The notes: generated by a model not told the origin, from the letters alone. A stretch of 64,000 nucleotides of DNA from Diphasiastrum complanatum (GCA_029204225.1 CM055108.1:48868996-48932995); one strand, 5' to 3'. Shown: positions 35,421 to 47,883, counted from the first letter of the stretch. Numbers and translations are program-made.

Positions 35421-36894
35421 AAAGCTTTGTGAAACCCCTAAAGTGAAAATCATAAATTATTTTTGACTTTTTCTACATGTGGGAATATGCTCCACACGTG
35501 ATATTTTCCTCACAAACTAAAAAACACAAAACAACCAAGATAGATTTTGACCATTTTTTCACACTCCTCAAAAACTAGCTTGGTAAGATCAAGGAGTTTG
35601 TGAGACTTTTTGAGTGGATCCTTTTGTATGTATATGAAGTAAGAAACCAGCAAAAGGATCCATCATAGCAGCACCTCACCAAATCCATGATAAGATCTCT
35701 TTGGTAGAAATCTCTTGCCAATATCTTTGAAGAGTACTCCACCAATATGCCACTATGATCATGTGCTTCCTCCATGCTTGATGATGGCCATTGATTTGAA
35801 AGCTCCACTTGCATGATGGCTGCACCATAAATAGAGAAATCTGAGGCTTCCATGCCTCATAAGGATCATAGAGATCAAGATCATAAGATGAGCAAAAGTG
35901 TTGATCTTCAAGATTAAGCATACTAGCTTGACTAGTCCACATACTATGAACTTTATCCATGATGGATCTAATCTTGAAATCAAATGCAATCTTGATATTT
36001 TTGAGACTAAACACTTGCTCAAGTATGTAAGTGTCCTCTTTGGATGCTTCACTTAATCTCAAGAGAAGATTACAAATTGCCTCAAAACATGTAAAAACAT
36101 GATTTTCAAAACTATGAGTATCAAACTCAATCTTGCTCTTACAAAATCCAAGAGCATACTTTTGATAACACAATCTCTTGCTTTAAAAGAACTTTGGAAA
36201 TATATCTAATCCCTTCATGACAAGAAATATGTCCATATAATAGGCATCATACAAAACTAGTATTGCCTCTCTTGAACTTTGAGATGTAAGAATCTCAACA
36301 AAGCAAGATAGTGCATCAAATAATGGAAGAGAAGCAAGAGTGAGGAAATTGGATTTGATACCACCTGAAATTTGCCTTTCTTTATCATGAAAAAAGAACC
36401 ACAAGAACTTGATCTTGCATCTTAAAGATTTCCTTGAAATCATATGTTGAGGAGGCTCCTCCTCAAACCTCGACCCCTTCACGTCTTGATAATCTTCAAT
36501 AGATATGATTTGAGATGCATCTTGAGATGCCTTGAACTCGGTCCCTTCCAAGGTTGAATGTAGATCTTCATAACATATGACTTCTTTGCTTTCAATCACT
36601 TTTGAAATAGACAATATCATGGCTTTATGGGCCTACTTGGTGGAGAAGCATCCAACCATGATCCATGAGCTTGGATCATTCATCCTCCTTGTTTCCAAGG
36701 GAATATATGCAAAGCAAGAAACTCCAAAGACACTAAGGTAATTATCCATAAAACTTTGTGAAACTCCTAAAGTGAACATCATAAACTATTTTTGACTTTT
36801 TCTACATGTGGGAACATGCTCCACACATGTGATCTTTTCCTCACAAACTAAAAAACACAAAACAACCAAGATAGATTTTGACCATTTTTTCACA
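35421..36894 (-). mobile_element. Copia fragment flanked by 145-bp direct repeats
   Basis: Direct repeats at 35421-35563 and 36750-36894 share long identical blocks (for example the segment ending GATTTTGACCATTTTTTCACA). Between them the minus strand reads SVFGVSCFAYIPLETRR, SSWIMVGC, a stop, then ESKEVICYEDLHS, which is the copia integrase C-terminal region. Lower-similarity frames follow (36183-36620 and 35676-36173, 145 and 165 codons) without recognised domains. The repeats may be short LTRs of a non-autonomous derivative or a duplication around an old fragment. Confidence 0.55.
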
Positions 36895-37619
36895 GTGAGT
36901 ATATGAGTTTTGTGCAGCTTGAGTTGTATTGATAGGCGATAGAGTCAAATAGTTATCAAGAAATGATGTTGTGTGTATTCCTTCATGTCGTGAGCAATGA
37001 TAGAGGCCGAAGTGATGCGTGAGGGTGAGGAAACTAGAAGTTCATATTCTACAAGGACTTGTGTTTTTAAAAGTAGTATGATGTTGTTAACTTGAACTTA
37101 ACATATCAACTAGATTAACTTAACCATGCTAAATATTGCATTAGTTTTTTGTTGTATGTTTGTATGCCTCATACATATATGTTGACAACAAAGGCTTATA
37201 AGAAACATTTTAGAATAAAGAGAACACACTGAGAGCATGGAAGTGCTTGAGGGAGAAGAGTGTGTTGTACTCTTCTTGATATCTTGTTTCTTGAATGACA
37301 ATTTATTGGTTTAATCTAAATAGAACATGTATTGATTAGATATTGTCTCCATTGTGAGTAGACGTAGATTGCAATTACTATATTCAATGTTGGAATCTCA
37401 CACTCAAAATATTCCTATTTAACCTTGCGTTTATACTACAAGTTGTATTTTGAGGATTGTTTTTTTAGTTGTTCCAATGCACTCTAGTTCAAAAACTTTT
37501 AAGCCCCAAGTGTCTTTTTGTGCATCGTAGTGCCAGGTGCTCAGGTTTGCTTTGTATTTTAAAAGCACCTCCATGAGCATAATATCCATCCACCTTTCTC
37601 TCTCCTCCGGAATCTATCA

Positions 37620-38045
37620 TTCTCTCTCTACGAAATGTGTGTTCTCTCTCTTCTTTCTACAGAATGTGCGTTCTCTCTCCTCTTTCTACGAAATATGCGT
37701 TCTCTCTCTACAGAATGTGTGTTCTCTCTCTACCTTCGCACTTGGCATTACGTCATGGAAGGCCCGAGGACCTTGGGCCTTCCTTGCAAGTCGGGGTGCT
37801 GCCCTCGGGCTCCGGCCCTCGGGCAAGGGCCCTCCCTGCAAGGAAGGCCCTCGGTCAGGGCCTTCCACCATACAAGAACTCTTAAGCCCCAAGTGTCTTT
37901 TTGTGCACAAACTCACAAGCTTTTACAATCAATCCCGCACTTGGGCAAGGGCCCTCCCTAGAAGGAAGGCTCGGTCAGGGCCTTCCACCATACAAGAACC
38001 AAGTGTCTTTTTGTGTGCAAACTCACAAGCTTTTACAATCAACCT
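37620..38045. repeat. CT-rich 24-40-bp repeats and a 122-bp tandem duplication
   Basis: At 37630-37735 a short unit (TTCTCTCTC..TTTCTACAGAATGTG) recurs four times. At 37821 and 37943 a ~110-bp GC-rich unit (GGGCAAGGGCCCTCCCT...GCTTTTACAATCAA) is duplicated with a small deletion in copy 2. Part of it (AAGCCCCAAGTGTCTTTTTG) also occurs at 37501. The 195-codon plus-strand frame over this region is a by-product of the repeats. Confidence 0.7.
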
Positions 38046-38254
38046 TCCACTATCTATGAAAAGCCCACGAAGGCCAACAACTGCCTCGTTGATACTAATT
38101 TACATGGGCCTAATTCATTTGTAAGCATCACAAAATCAAGTGTCAAATGAAAGGATTTAGCTTGCTTCGCTGGTCATGGAAATTTTGTGAAGGAAAAAAG
38201 CTGAGAAATGGGAGGACAATAATCGGCTCTGAACAAAAAATGAGTGATTCAACA

Positions 38255-38607
38255 AGGACTATATAAAGCACATTCATGCAGAGAAAAAGACTCTTGCTTA
38301 TGCTTCACGGGCGTCTGGCTATCAGCTGCATTGCAGTCGTGAAAGAAGCTTGTCAGGTGCAGCTACAGCTGATTACCAGCACCACCGACACTCTCGCTTG
38401 ATCCAACAGTCTTGTGCTATCCTGGGCTGCAGCTTCTCTAGATCTGCGAACACATGTCTCCCATATGAGCTCTACGAAAGCAAAAAAGCTGCAGTGGGTC
38501 AGGATCACAGTAAGGACCACTGCCATAAAGGATCTGCAAGGCTGAACAAAGTCTATCCTCCGTTGGGTTTGTGTCAGCCTTTGGTAATAGGGTTCAATAT
38601 TGCATAA
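38255..38607 (+). other. TATA-like element followed by an 86-codon open frame
   Basis: CTATATAAAGCAC at about 38259 is a strong TATA-like sequence. It is followed by a less AT-rich stretch with an open frame to 38607 (…STCLPYELYESKKAAVG…-type composition, several Cys and His). No family resemblance and no intron evidence. It could be an LTR promoter, a non-coding transcript or a gene fragment. Confidence 0.25.
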
Positions 38608-39629
38608 TTAGTCAGGCTTTTACTGTGGTGACTGGATCTGATCATGCCTGAGTAAGCTTATAGCAATTGACGTTTTGAATTTGTGTATCCAGGGTAGTTG
38701 TAACATGCTTTGTCTATCAAGTAATCCTATGAGCCTTTAGTAGGTGTGTTGTTGGCAAATGTTGAGAGAGGTCATGAGCTTTTTAGTAGATGCATATATG
38801 TTGTTTGCTAAGGGGATGTGAAATTATTACACATTTCCACACCACCAATAAGATTTTGATGTTAAATATGAACATGCATTACGTGCAAATCTTCACACCT
38901 TTTCCCATGCATAAGAAAGGTTCAAGCTTGACTTAAAAAGTGACCAACTTGCATCTATAGAAGATACATGTCTCTTTAAATGTCATTGTATCACAAAAGA
39001 GATCATAGATGTCATTGCATTTTACATCAACACAATACTTGTGAGTTTGACATAAAAAGGAGCTATTTCTGGAAATCCAAAATGCCAAAGTTTCACATCC
39101 CTATCACTCTCTCCACAACACAAACGTCACCACAAGAATGGAGAAGAGAAAGTGAGCAAGGAGCAGGGAATGAGAGGGATACTCCCAGGAGAGAGCCAAA
39201 ACGCGCCATCAAACGCCGCCAGATCATAACTCCACCATCCTCGTGTCTTACTGGCACGGGGCTTTTGGCCGCGACCAAGTTCAACGGATGACACGTGTCC
39301 CAGGTGTCCCTTCTGATGTTGCCCGCCATCCTGCCCACCCTGCCCTGACCTCTTCTTTACGTGCTTGCCAGGGAATATATTTTGAATTGCAATTTCTTCA
39401 ACATAAGGCGCATTGTAATACAAAAATACTCTCTCTTTCTTTTGAATCTCTAACATAGTTATAATTTGAGCACTAACAAGCTGTGATACATTAGATTCAC
39501 AACAACATTAACATGATGGAGGAAATCAAAAGGTTATTATGCATGGCTTATAAACATGCAATACTTATAACTGATATTGAAACATTGGTATTAGACATTG
39601 CTATCAAACACTAAAATATTGAAGGTAAT

Positions 39630-39631
<2 letters not shown>
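38608..39631. other. Mixed DNA; GC-richer patch at 39170-39370
   Basis: Mostly AT-rich. The patch at 39170-39370 holds GTTCAACGGATGACACGTGT, combining a CAACGG core with an ACGT box, resembling the host-gene upstream motif. No gene recognised. Confidence 0.4.
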
Positions 39632-39719
<88 letters not shown>

Positions 39720-39920
39720 AGAGGGCATATTCTAGATATATGAGAAATCGAAGCAAATGTCTCTCTTCTTCATCCTCGAAAATGAAAATATGAGGCCAAC
39801 AAGAAGATCAGAGAGAGAGAGAGAGAGAGAGAGATTTTGAGGGCATATTCTAGATATATGAGAAATCGAAGCAAATGTCTCTCTTCTTCATCCCCAAAAA
39901 ATAAAAATATGAGGCCACCA

Positions 39921-40016
<96 letters not shown>
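39632..40016. repeat. (CT)42 and (GA)46 tracts facing each other around a 118-bp duplication
   Basis: The (CT)n tract at 39632-39716 and the (GA)n tract at 39924-40016 are reverse complements, giving a potential stem of about 85 bp with a ~207-bp loop. The loop holds a 118-bp duplicated unit (GAGGGCATATTCTAGATATA at 39721 and 39839), with a shorter (GA)12 tract at 39811-39834 in copy 1. Confidence 0.9.
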
Positions 40017-40019
<3 letters not shown>

Positions 40020-40314
40020 TGTTTGTTGGTTGCATCTACAAAGAGCAATCAAAAGAAGACTAGATTCACAAGAGTATTTGTAGTGGGATTGTCACATTTG
40101 AGCATGACACTCTATCTTGCCTACATTGCAATTGAATCCATTCTACTTCAGTTCATGCCCTACAAGGTTATAATACTACACTCTCGAGGCTGCAAGAATG
40201 TACATATAGTCGAGGATGTTTGCATGTCAAAAATCAAAAACATCCAGGAATGGCTAGACAAGTGATGAGTAATGTCATGAAAAGAGTAAAAGAGAAAGCC
40301 ATGCAAGATCCAAA

Positions 40315-40382
40315 CTTGGGACATAGGCTAATTCAACTTGGTACATAGGCTAATCCAAACTTGGGACATAGGCTAATTCAAA
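40315..40382. repeat. Three-copy 22-bp tandem repeat
   Basis: ACTTGGGACATAGGCTAATT-type units start at 40315, 40337 and 40360. Confidence 0.85.
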
Positions 40383-40939
40383 TAGAGGTGGTCAGAGACA
40401 TTATCAAAGATACTTTGTTACATATAGAATTTAAAGGTTTTGATGAAATGATATCTACACTACAACCACTAAGTAAAAAATTAGATAAAATGCTACTAGT
40501 AATTAGAATCTACAAGGTACATAGAAAAAATATTGTATGTCAAGAATGATTATCTTGAACTCTCATTGCTTGATCAATGTACACTACATCATCTATATTT
40601 ATACATGTGTAAGATAGTTCAATCAAATTACGTAATTACAAGGCATTTATGGTCTAAGCAAATTGGTAAAAAAAACTAATCAATTATGGGATCAGTCACT
40701 ATTAGAATGCAATGGAAAATCTTATGTAATTAGTCATGAAGTCAAAATGTTCTAAAAGGGTCGAAACCGTAGAGCTCAATGTAGAGGATCGATGTTGAGA
40801 GTTGGGTCGGGTTGATATTTAGACAATGTCAATTTTCATTTGACAAATTTTTGATTTTTTAAAAATTATTTCCACGTACTTTACTTATGTAGCCAACAAT
40901 TATAATCCAAATTATTGATCGATTTGGCTTGGAAGGAAA

Positions 40940-41300
40940 AAATCCAACACTCCCACTTATTTGCATCCAAGAATGCTAGGATTGCCAAATTCACAAAATT
41001 TAAAATGATTCTACAATCTATTACCTTTGTAAATATATCTACACGTATGTACTATATTTTGTAGGAAGTGAAACAAACCTCCCCATTCATGACCTCATAT
41101 CTGACATAATGGTACTTTATCTCAATAAGCTTGCTTCTAGAATGGAATCTAGGATTAAGTGACAATGCAATTATATTTTTATTGTCATAGGACAAAGTAG
41201 CTAAATTATACTAAGCAAGTCCTATGTTAGATAATAAATGTCTTAACCAAATTGCTTAGTTGCATAGGTAGTTGCTATATATTACGATATAGTGGAAGAC
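40940..41300 (-). pseudogene. Copia RNase H C-terminal fragment
   Basis: RC reading gives KLIEIKYHYVRYEV-like and VDIFTKVI, matching copia H-I-E-x-K-Y-H-F-V and A-D-I-F-T-K. Decayed, no neighbouring RT recognised. The remaining DNA to 42698 has nothing I can support. Confidence 0.6.
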
Positions 41301-42698
41301 AAAGTTATAGAGGTTTATTTTGTGATATTTCATGAAATAGGACCATGATTGAGACAATTTGTCAACCAATGGAAAAATTTATGTATGTGACAATAATTCC
41401 ATGCACATCCATCAATGCATGTACTATTTACCTTTGAGATGTTGTCTCATTATAGGCACTGTTCAACAAAGAATCCATAATGTTCTAAATCGTAATTTGT
41501 AGCCGAATCTGTAATGTCCTAAATTTGTTCTAGTTTTATCTTTGCACAAACTGCTATGTTTAATGACCTATTTTCTATCTATATTTAGATTTGAGTGTGT
41601 ATAAGAACTACTAACAAATGACTCTGCTACATCTACGATGTCTTTAGATACTATGGCAATCTATGATTTCTCCTTTGTCTAAATATTGCCAATCAAGTAA
41701 GAATAGTTTCATTTCAAGGTTTGTATATACCTTGGAAAATTGCAAAAAGTTTATGATATCAATCAGATCCTGATGTTTTAAGTGATATCAAAACAATTAA
41801 GGTGTTTCACTATATCTCAACGTACAGTATGTAATAACTATGTTTATGGCATCAAATATCAAACAAAATGCCATTAGGCTCGTAAGGTGATTTTCAATGA
41901 CAAAAATAAGTACAATCCAAGCAGTACATGCAAGGATTAAGGCAACTGAAAAGAAAGCCCAATAAACTACTAGTTAGAGCACAATCTATCCTTGTTTTTC
42001 TTTTTGTTTTTTTAAGCAAAATAGAAAAATTTCAAGTTGTGAAAAACCCAGATTGGATCCCTCTATTTTCATATGCTTATGAAGTTCTATGACAGCTCAT
42101 TATGTTCTATGGTGACTCATTAAAATAATTCAACATTCTATTCCAACATAAAGCCCTAAATATAGACAAAAATCAGAACTGCTATCAAAATAATGTAACA
42201 TTTGGAAATCGATTAAAGCTCTTCCCATTAAGAGATCCATCCTATGACTCGAACAAGGAAAGCCCAAAAAGACCTTGTTTTTTGCAATCCTTAAAAAAAA
42301 TGGAAGTTCTATCACCGTCTTGTATGATTGGGAAATTGATTACAAGGTTTGGCCATTCTTCTTGAGGGATTGCAGCACACAAACCAAAAAATTACTTTTC
42401 AAATCGAGAGGATAGTGGAAAAGCTCATATTTAAAAAATGAAGCACTAGATATCATATCCAATGTCATCTTTGCCTTGCATACTATATGTTTAGGCCCTT
42501 GCAATGAATTTCTAGGTCATTATTGTTTTTCATAATTCTCAATACATGAAAAGGACTAATACTCACCAAGCTCCTATTCATCTCAGAGCTAGCTGTCTTT
42601 AATGCACAAGCTTCAATCTCATCTTCAATTAGTTGCTCATGAGCTTTTGTGAGGCTTGCAAGCACATGATGAATGATCATTTAGTAATCAGGTTGGAT

Positions 42699-42706
42699 GT
42701 TGGAAA
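42699..42706. other. hAT target-site duplication, left copy
   Basis: GTTGGAAA, identical to 47247-47254; 8 bp is the hAT hallmark. Confidence 0.9.
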
Positions 42707-43251
42707 CATAGAACCCACGGTTCCCACCGTGGCAGGAACCTTGAACTGTGGTACGGTTCACCTAATTAATTAATTAATTAATTAATTAATTTCCTACGTT
42801 TCTCCCCCAAAACCCCCTGCAGCTCGTTTTAGACCTTCATTTCTCATTTTTTGCAGGTGGAGGTTTCTGAGAGTGGGTGGAGGTTTCTGAGAGAGTGTTG
42901 CTCAGATTGGTGAGAGAGAAGAGGGCAGGGTAGAGAGAAACTGTAGCGGCCTTTGTAGAGAGAGAAAATTAGGGTTTAGTTGCAGGGTTGTTTTTTTTGC
43001 TAAAAAATCAAGTTTTTTGACATTCTCTCATGCAAATAGGTCTATTTTTAGGGTTTAGGCATTTAAGATCATGGAGAGAGTTTGGGACAACCTAGAGAGA
43101 GATTGTACCGGCTCATCTAGAGGGAGAAGGATAGGGTTTATGGGTTAGGGTTTTTTTTGGAGCCAAAAAGCAGGTTTTCTGCATTTATCTTGTCTTGCAC
43201 TTCTTCCGTACTTCACTTCCGTACTCCCTGTTTCCTTAACCGTCTCACACC

Positions 43252-46200
43252 ATGCCTCCTAGAGATATGCCTGAGCTCTGGGGTGAGGTGGACCAAGACC
43301 CCGAGTTCGTTAGGTCTGACGTTCAGTCTGGGATGCGTGGATGGTCCTGTAGGTTTTGTCATGCTCGTTTTGTCAGCACCCTCACTAGGCTGAAAGGCCA
43401 TCTCCTTGGTGTTGTCAAGGGCGATGGCCAACGCTTAGGCTCCCACCCTTGCCCACACATGTCTGCTCTGGAGCGTTGTAGGCTCATTGACATATATGGA
43501 GCTCGATTGACGCAGGCCGGTATGTCACTAGATCCTGATGTATATGCAGTGGTGTCATCCACCCCACGGGATCCACTAGCTCCTCGTCCACCACCACCAC
43601 GTCCTCCCCCACCTCCTGTTCCTGCTACTCCCCCTCAGCCTGATGCACATCCACCACTCGCTCCTCAGCCCACCGCATCACATCCTACCGCACCACCACA
43701 GCCCACTGCACCACATCTCGCCCCTCCTCCTGCTACATCTATTCCAGTCGGTGCATTTCCACAGCGTCCTCCTGCAGTCACTCAGATGACTCGCCTAGTG
43801 CAGACATTCCGTTTTCTTTGCTCTGAGTTGGCGCCAGATGGTCTCTCATAGGACACCCAGGACATACCATCCACTTTCCCTACACATCAGGATGATTTGG
43901 ACTCCAATGATGAGGACGGTGATGGTAGACAACATGGTGAGGCTGGTTCTTCTGGAGCTTCTTCGCCACCTTCTCTGCAGCCCCAGCATCCCCTGCAGCC
44001 GCAGCATCCCCCTCAGCCACCTCAGGCCCAGATTCCCCCCCAGCCTCGGCACCCCCCTGCCACTGACATACCTCCTCCGACTCCTCGTAGTAATTGCGTG
44101 AACATGTCTCACTTGCTACAACAACAGTACCCTGCTATTGTATGGACCCCATGTGCTGCACATAGCATTGATCTTATACTAGGGGATATTGACCGCTTGC
44201 CCTGGCTTCGCACGATAGCTGATATGGCACTTGCCGTGGTGACATTTATCACCTGGAAGAGGCGTGCCCTCGCCCTATTCCGCACCTTCAGTTCACTTGA
44301 TTTGAAGAAACCAGCTCCCACACGTTTTGCATTTGACCTGGTTGTCATGCATAGGCTTATTAGAGTCAGACATCAGCTCAGACACATGGCCACTAGTGCT
44401 GCATTTAGGGAGCTACCTTTCTCTAGTAGGCCTGATGGTTTGAGATTTTTGAGGATTGTGTTTGACGATGATTTTTGGCGTCAGGCTGAGAGCATTACAT
44501 CTGTGATGAGTTCGTTCTACCATGTTCTGAGGTTAGTTGATAGCGAGGGCAACACTATGGGCCTTATCTACGAGTTCATGGACAAGATTGGACAGCTGCT
44601 GAAGCAGCATTTTTTCTCTGAGGACAGGTATGGAATTTGATGGTCATTTCAGTCATTTGTTGTTTTGGAATCTGTCTATTGTAATTGAAATAGGTTTGCT
44701 ATCATCTTCGCATCTTCGGATTTATTCGTTGACATGTCATTAACTATGTGGAACAGGATGGTGGTGTTGCGGGACATCTAGGAGCGCAGGTGAAATTGGT
44801 TCCATGGGCCGATTCACTCTGTTGCCCACCTATTGCATCCCATGTGGCTATCTGAGCGGCACGCAGCAGACATGGAGCTAGGCTTGGATTGGTTGAGATA
44901 TTTGGATGGAGTTGCCAGACACTTCACTGACATAGATGTTGTTGAGACACAATACATTGCCTTCAAGAGGCAGGTAGGTGTGTTTGGCCACCACGCGGCG
45001 CTGAATCCCAACAGACGGGAGAGAGCAGTGACTTGGTGGAACCTCTATGGTTTAGCATGCCCAACTCTACAAAAGCTGGCCTTGCGAGTGCTATCACAGG
45101 TATTCCTTTACCCACCAAATTCTATGAGATTAAAGATGGGTGTTAAATGGATGGAATTAACTAATGCGCTTTTTTGAATCATGTGACTGTCAATAGGATT
45201 GTTCCTCCAGTGTATGCGAGCGCAACTGGAGCACATTTTCTTTGATCCACACGAAGAGGCGTAATCGCCTTTCCATTGCACAGATGACACGGCTGGTTTT
45301 TTGCAACACCAATGCAAGGTTGAGTGATAGATTTGCATCTATTGTGGACCCTCTAGAGGTGTTGCCCTCAGAGTGTTTACTAGGCGATGATGATCCAGCT
45401 GATTCCACCACGCCCATGCCGAGGGCTGATGTTGCGACTGACATTGCAGCAGAGACATAGAGAGAGTTGTTGCGGGTTAGACGGTTATTGATGGACGGAG
45501 TGGGTCATGATCAGGATACAGGTGCTGGCCAGGGGACAGGTATGGGCATGGGTGCTGATGAGGAGGATGAGGATGATGATGATGATGATTTGGGTATTCC
45601 TGCTCCAGGATTGGAGACCATGGCTGAGGCAGAGCTTGATGCAGAGCTTGAGGCAAAGTTTGAGGCAGAGTATGAGGCAGACATAGGCTATGGCCTAGAG
45701 CATGATCGATTACAGAGGATGATGGCAGGGCAGACATAGGCTATGGCCTAGAGCATGATCGATTACAGAGGATGATGGCAGGGATGTATGAGCCACCTCT
45801 ACCAGAGCAGGATGTGTACCGACCTGATCCACTACCAGAGGATATACAGCATGAGAGAGAGACAGTGGATGCAGCACATGTTGGGGATGCTGACCATATG
45901 GCACAGGACGCTTTTGCAGGGGATACAACAGAGGGTGGAGATGCATGTGCCACAGTGGGAGGGATTGATGGTGTGCAGGATTCACAGGCCCCTGTAGATG
46001 TTCATGTTGATGATGATGCAGATCAGACCCACCGTGTTCGCCAGAGGACCATGTCAGACCTCCTTCGGTATGGAGATGACGAGGATGCCATTGATGATAT
46101 AGGGTGGCTCTCACCACATGCACGTACTCAGCCACATCCAGCACCATCAGCTGCTGGTTCACATACAGCTGCCACTCGTACGACTCTTACTCATGCAGCT

Positions 46201-46719
46201 CCCAGGCATACAACGCCGACACATACATCCAGTTATACAGTTGCCCCCCCACATTCCACCATCTGCACCTGCACGTCGCCTCCCAGGGCCACCTCGTCAT
46301 GTTACACCGGCTTTTTCGATTGGTGTACAGCCTCGGCCTCATCTTACAACAGCTGCACCACGGCCTACTCCTGCCATGCCAGAGGCTTCCACTCATAGAC
46401 CCCTTCTCCCAGCAAGTTACTATCCACGAGGAGCTGAGCGGCACCTCCTACTGCATCTGCTTCCACAGCACCAGCTCGTAGGCGTCCAGGAAGGCCTCCA
46501 AGATCTGGCAGGGGGTCTTCTCAGAGAGGCAGAGGTCCTAGTCAGACAGTGGCACGTAGACAGAGAGGGAGGCCGCGTGGCTCTGGCAGAGGTGCATCTC
46601 GCATCACTTTGTCAGGGACACAGACTGAGGGAGAGGTTTTACATGACTTCAGTCAGGGTGCGACAGAGGAGGATGAGTTGGATGATTTTGATGATTCGGA
46701 TGCCACACAGCCATTTTGA
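43252..46719 (+). pseudogene. hAT transposase: BED finger, DUF659 remnant, dimerisation domain, AT-hook-like tail
   Basis: Exon A (43252-44627) starts MPPRDMPELWGEVDQDPEF. It holds a BED finger (CRFCHARFVSTLTRLKGHL, then CPHMSALERC), a long Pro-rich linker, an in-frame TAG at 43849 and an acidic stretch. It then jumps directly to NCVNMSHLLQQQYPAIVWTP, the C-terminal end of DUF659. The preceding part with the first catalytic residues is absent. Exon B (44757-45099) has a TAG and a TGA in its first 20 codons. Exon C (from 45197) has the dimerisation motif DCSSSVCERNWSTFSLIHTK. The C-terminal tail is acidic (DEEDEDDDDDD), is interrupted by a TAG at 45458 and a 53-bp duplication, and ends in basic GRPRGSGRGA repeats before TGA 46717. 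Introns are GT-AG. Confidence 0.85.
45678..45783. repeat. 53-bp tandem duplication inside the hAT gene
   Basis: CAGACATAGGCTATGGCCTA starts at 45678 and again at 45731. Because 53 is not a multiple of 3 it shifts the reading frame: codons before read GLEHDRLQRMMAG, and the same stretch reappears one copy later in the frame that continues MYEPPLPEQDVY. Confidence 0.9.
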
Positions 46720-47246
46720 GGACGTGTCATGTACATTGTCATCTAGTTCATTGTTGTTCCATTCACACTGTTTTATTTTGAGGTCAAACCCTAGCCGTAT
46801 GTGGCGGGCTCTATATGACGAGATTATATACAGAGCTCACTTGTTTTTGTAGATGGATGGCCAGTTGATGTGCATTGTGTACTTATGAAATGGTTTACAG
46901 TCCTCCCCCTCTCTCTGTGTCCCTCTCTCTTATCAATCCCAATAACTTTTTCAACTTTTTTGGCCTTTTTGGCCATTAATCAGTTTAGAAAAAAAATGCC
47001 AAATTTTTTTCAGAAAAAAGCAGATTTGTAGGGAGACAAATCTGTTTTTTCTGAAAATTTTTTGGCATTTTTTAAGGATTTTTTTGGGCTGTTTTTGGGG
47101 TAAAGACCCAAAAAAAAAAATAATAATTAATTAATTGATTCTGCCACGGTTCACACGGTTCTGCTCTAAAAAAAATTATGAACCGTACGGTTCAATGTAC
47201 GGTTCTGAGAACCGTACTGAACCGTTAACAGTTCATTGATTCTATG

Positions 47247-47254
47247 GTTGGAAA
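47247..47254. other. hAT target-site duplication, right copy
   Basis: GTTGGAAA, exact match to the left copy. Confidence 0.9.
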
Positions 47255-47883
47255 TAAATAAATAATTAAAAACAGACTCAAATTGCTACATGCCGACATA
47301 TAGACTCAACTTGTTACACTAGGTTAGTGCCAAGAAAGTGCAAACCTGTTTTTTAATCTTAGACAGTTCTTTGGCCCATGTGTCAGCCCATGTGGGCATG
47401 TCGGCAGTGGGCAAGCCTCACCAATGAATGGGCTGACCAAGAAAGTACAAACTTAAATTCTTGTGGCTAAACAAATACGACCAACTAACACAAATTGATA
47501 TGCCAAAGAAGCAATCCCCATTTCTCACACATGATTCATAGACAAAGGGAGAAAAGCCAAGTCCTTATAAATCTGCCCTGCTGGCTCTCTGAATGCAGAG
47601 ATGGGACTATGCATACAACCCTTTATCCTTTGGTGTTTGTAAAGCCTATGCTGCAGGCTTGACATAAAAATACTTCTCATCAGCTCTGTGGTCACATTCC
47701 TGTCATAAATGCAAAAACCTAAGCCTAAAATGTCAATCAAAAACAATACCACAAGTGACGCAGATGCTGGCTCTGCTTTGCAGAGACAACGCAAAGGTTG
47801 GAACATTTACAGGAGTATAGAATACAAATCAGAACCCAATTCAACTTTGCTTTTAAATAATTGTGTCCTAGCATCTTTATGCT
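47255..47883. other. Downstream flank of the Sec14-like gene
   Basis: Non-coding; the part next to 47884 is probably the Sec14 3'UTR (minus strand). No clear polyadenylation signal could be singled out. Confidence 0.4.

Larger units (their letters stand above)
42707..47246 (+). mobile_element. hAT-superfamily DNA transposon, structurally complete, transposase damaged
   Basis: This 4540-bp element is bounded by an exact 8-bp GTTGGAAA duplication. Its ends are CATAGAACCC at the left and, inverted, CATAGAATCA at the right (7-bp perfect TIR). Both subterminal regions are packed with ACGGTTC/GAACCGT repeats: several within 42718-42760 and at least six within 47145-47235. These are the usual kind of hAT transposase-binding sites. 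AATT runs lie just inside both ends (42763-42790 and 47120-47140). Inside is a BED-finger transposase gene on the plus strand. Boundary evidence is strong; autonomy is excluded by the coding damage. Confidence 0.93.

Noticed and set aside
37537-38124. 195-codon plus-strand ORF
   Set aside because: Spans CT-rich repeats and a 122-bp duplication, with overlapping long frames in two other frames; repeat-driven.
45477-46162. Minus-strand His/Pro-rich open frames
   Set aside because: Complement of the acidic and Ala/Glu-rich transposase tail, whose codon pattern makes the other strand open.
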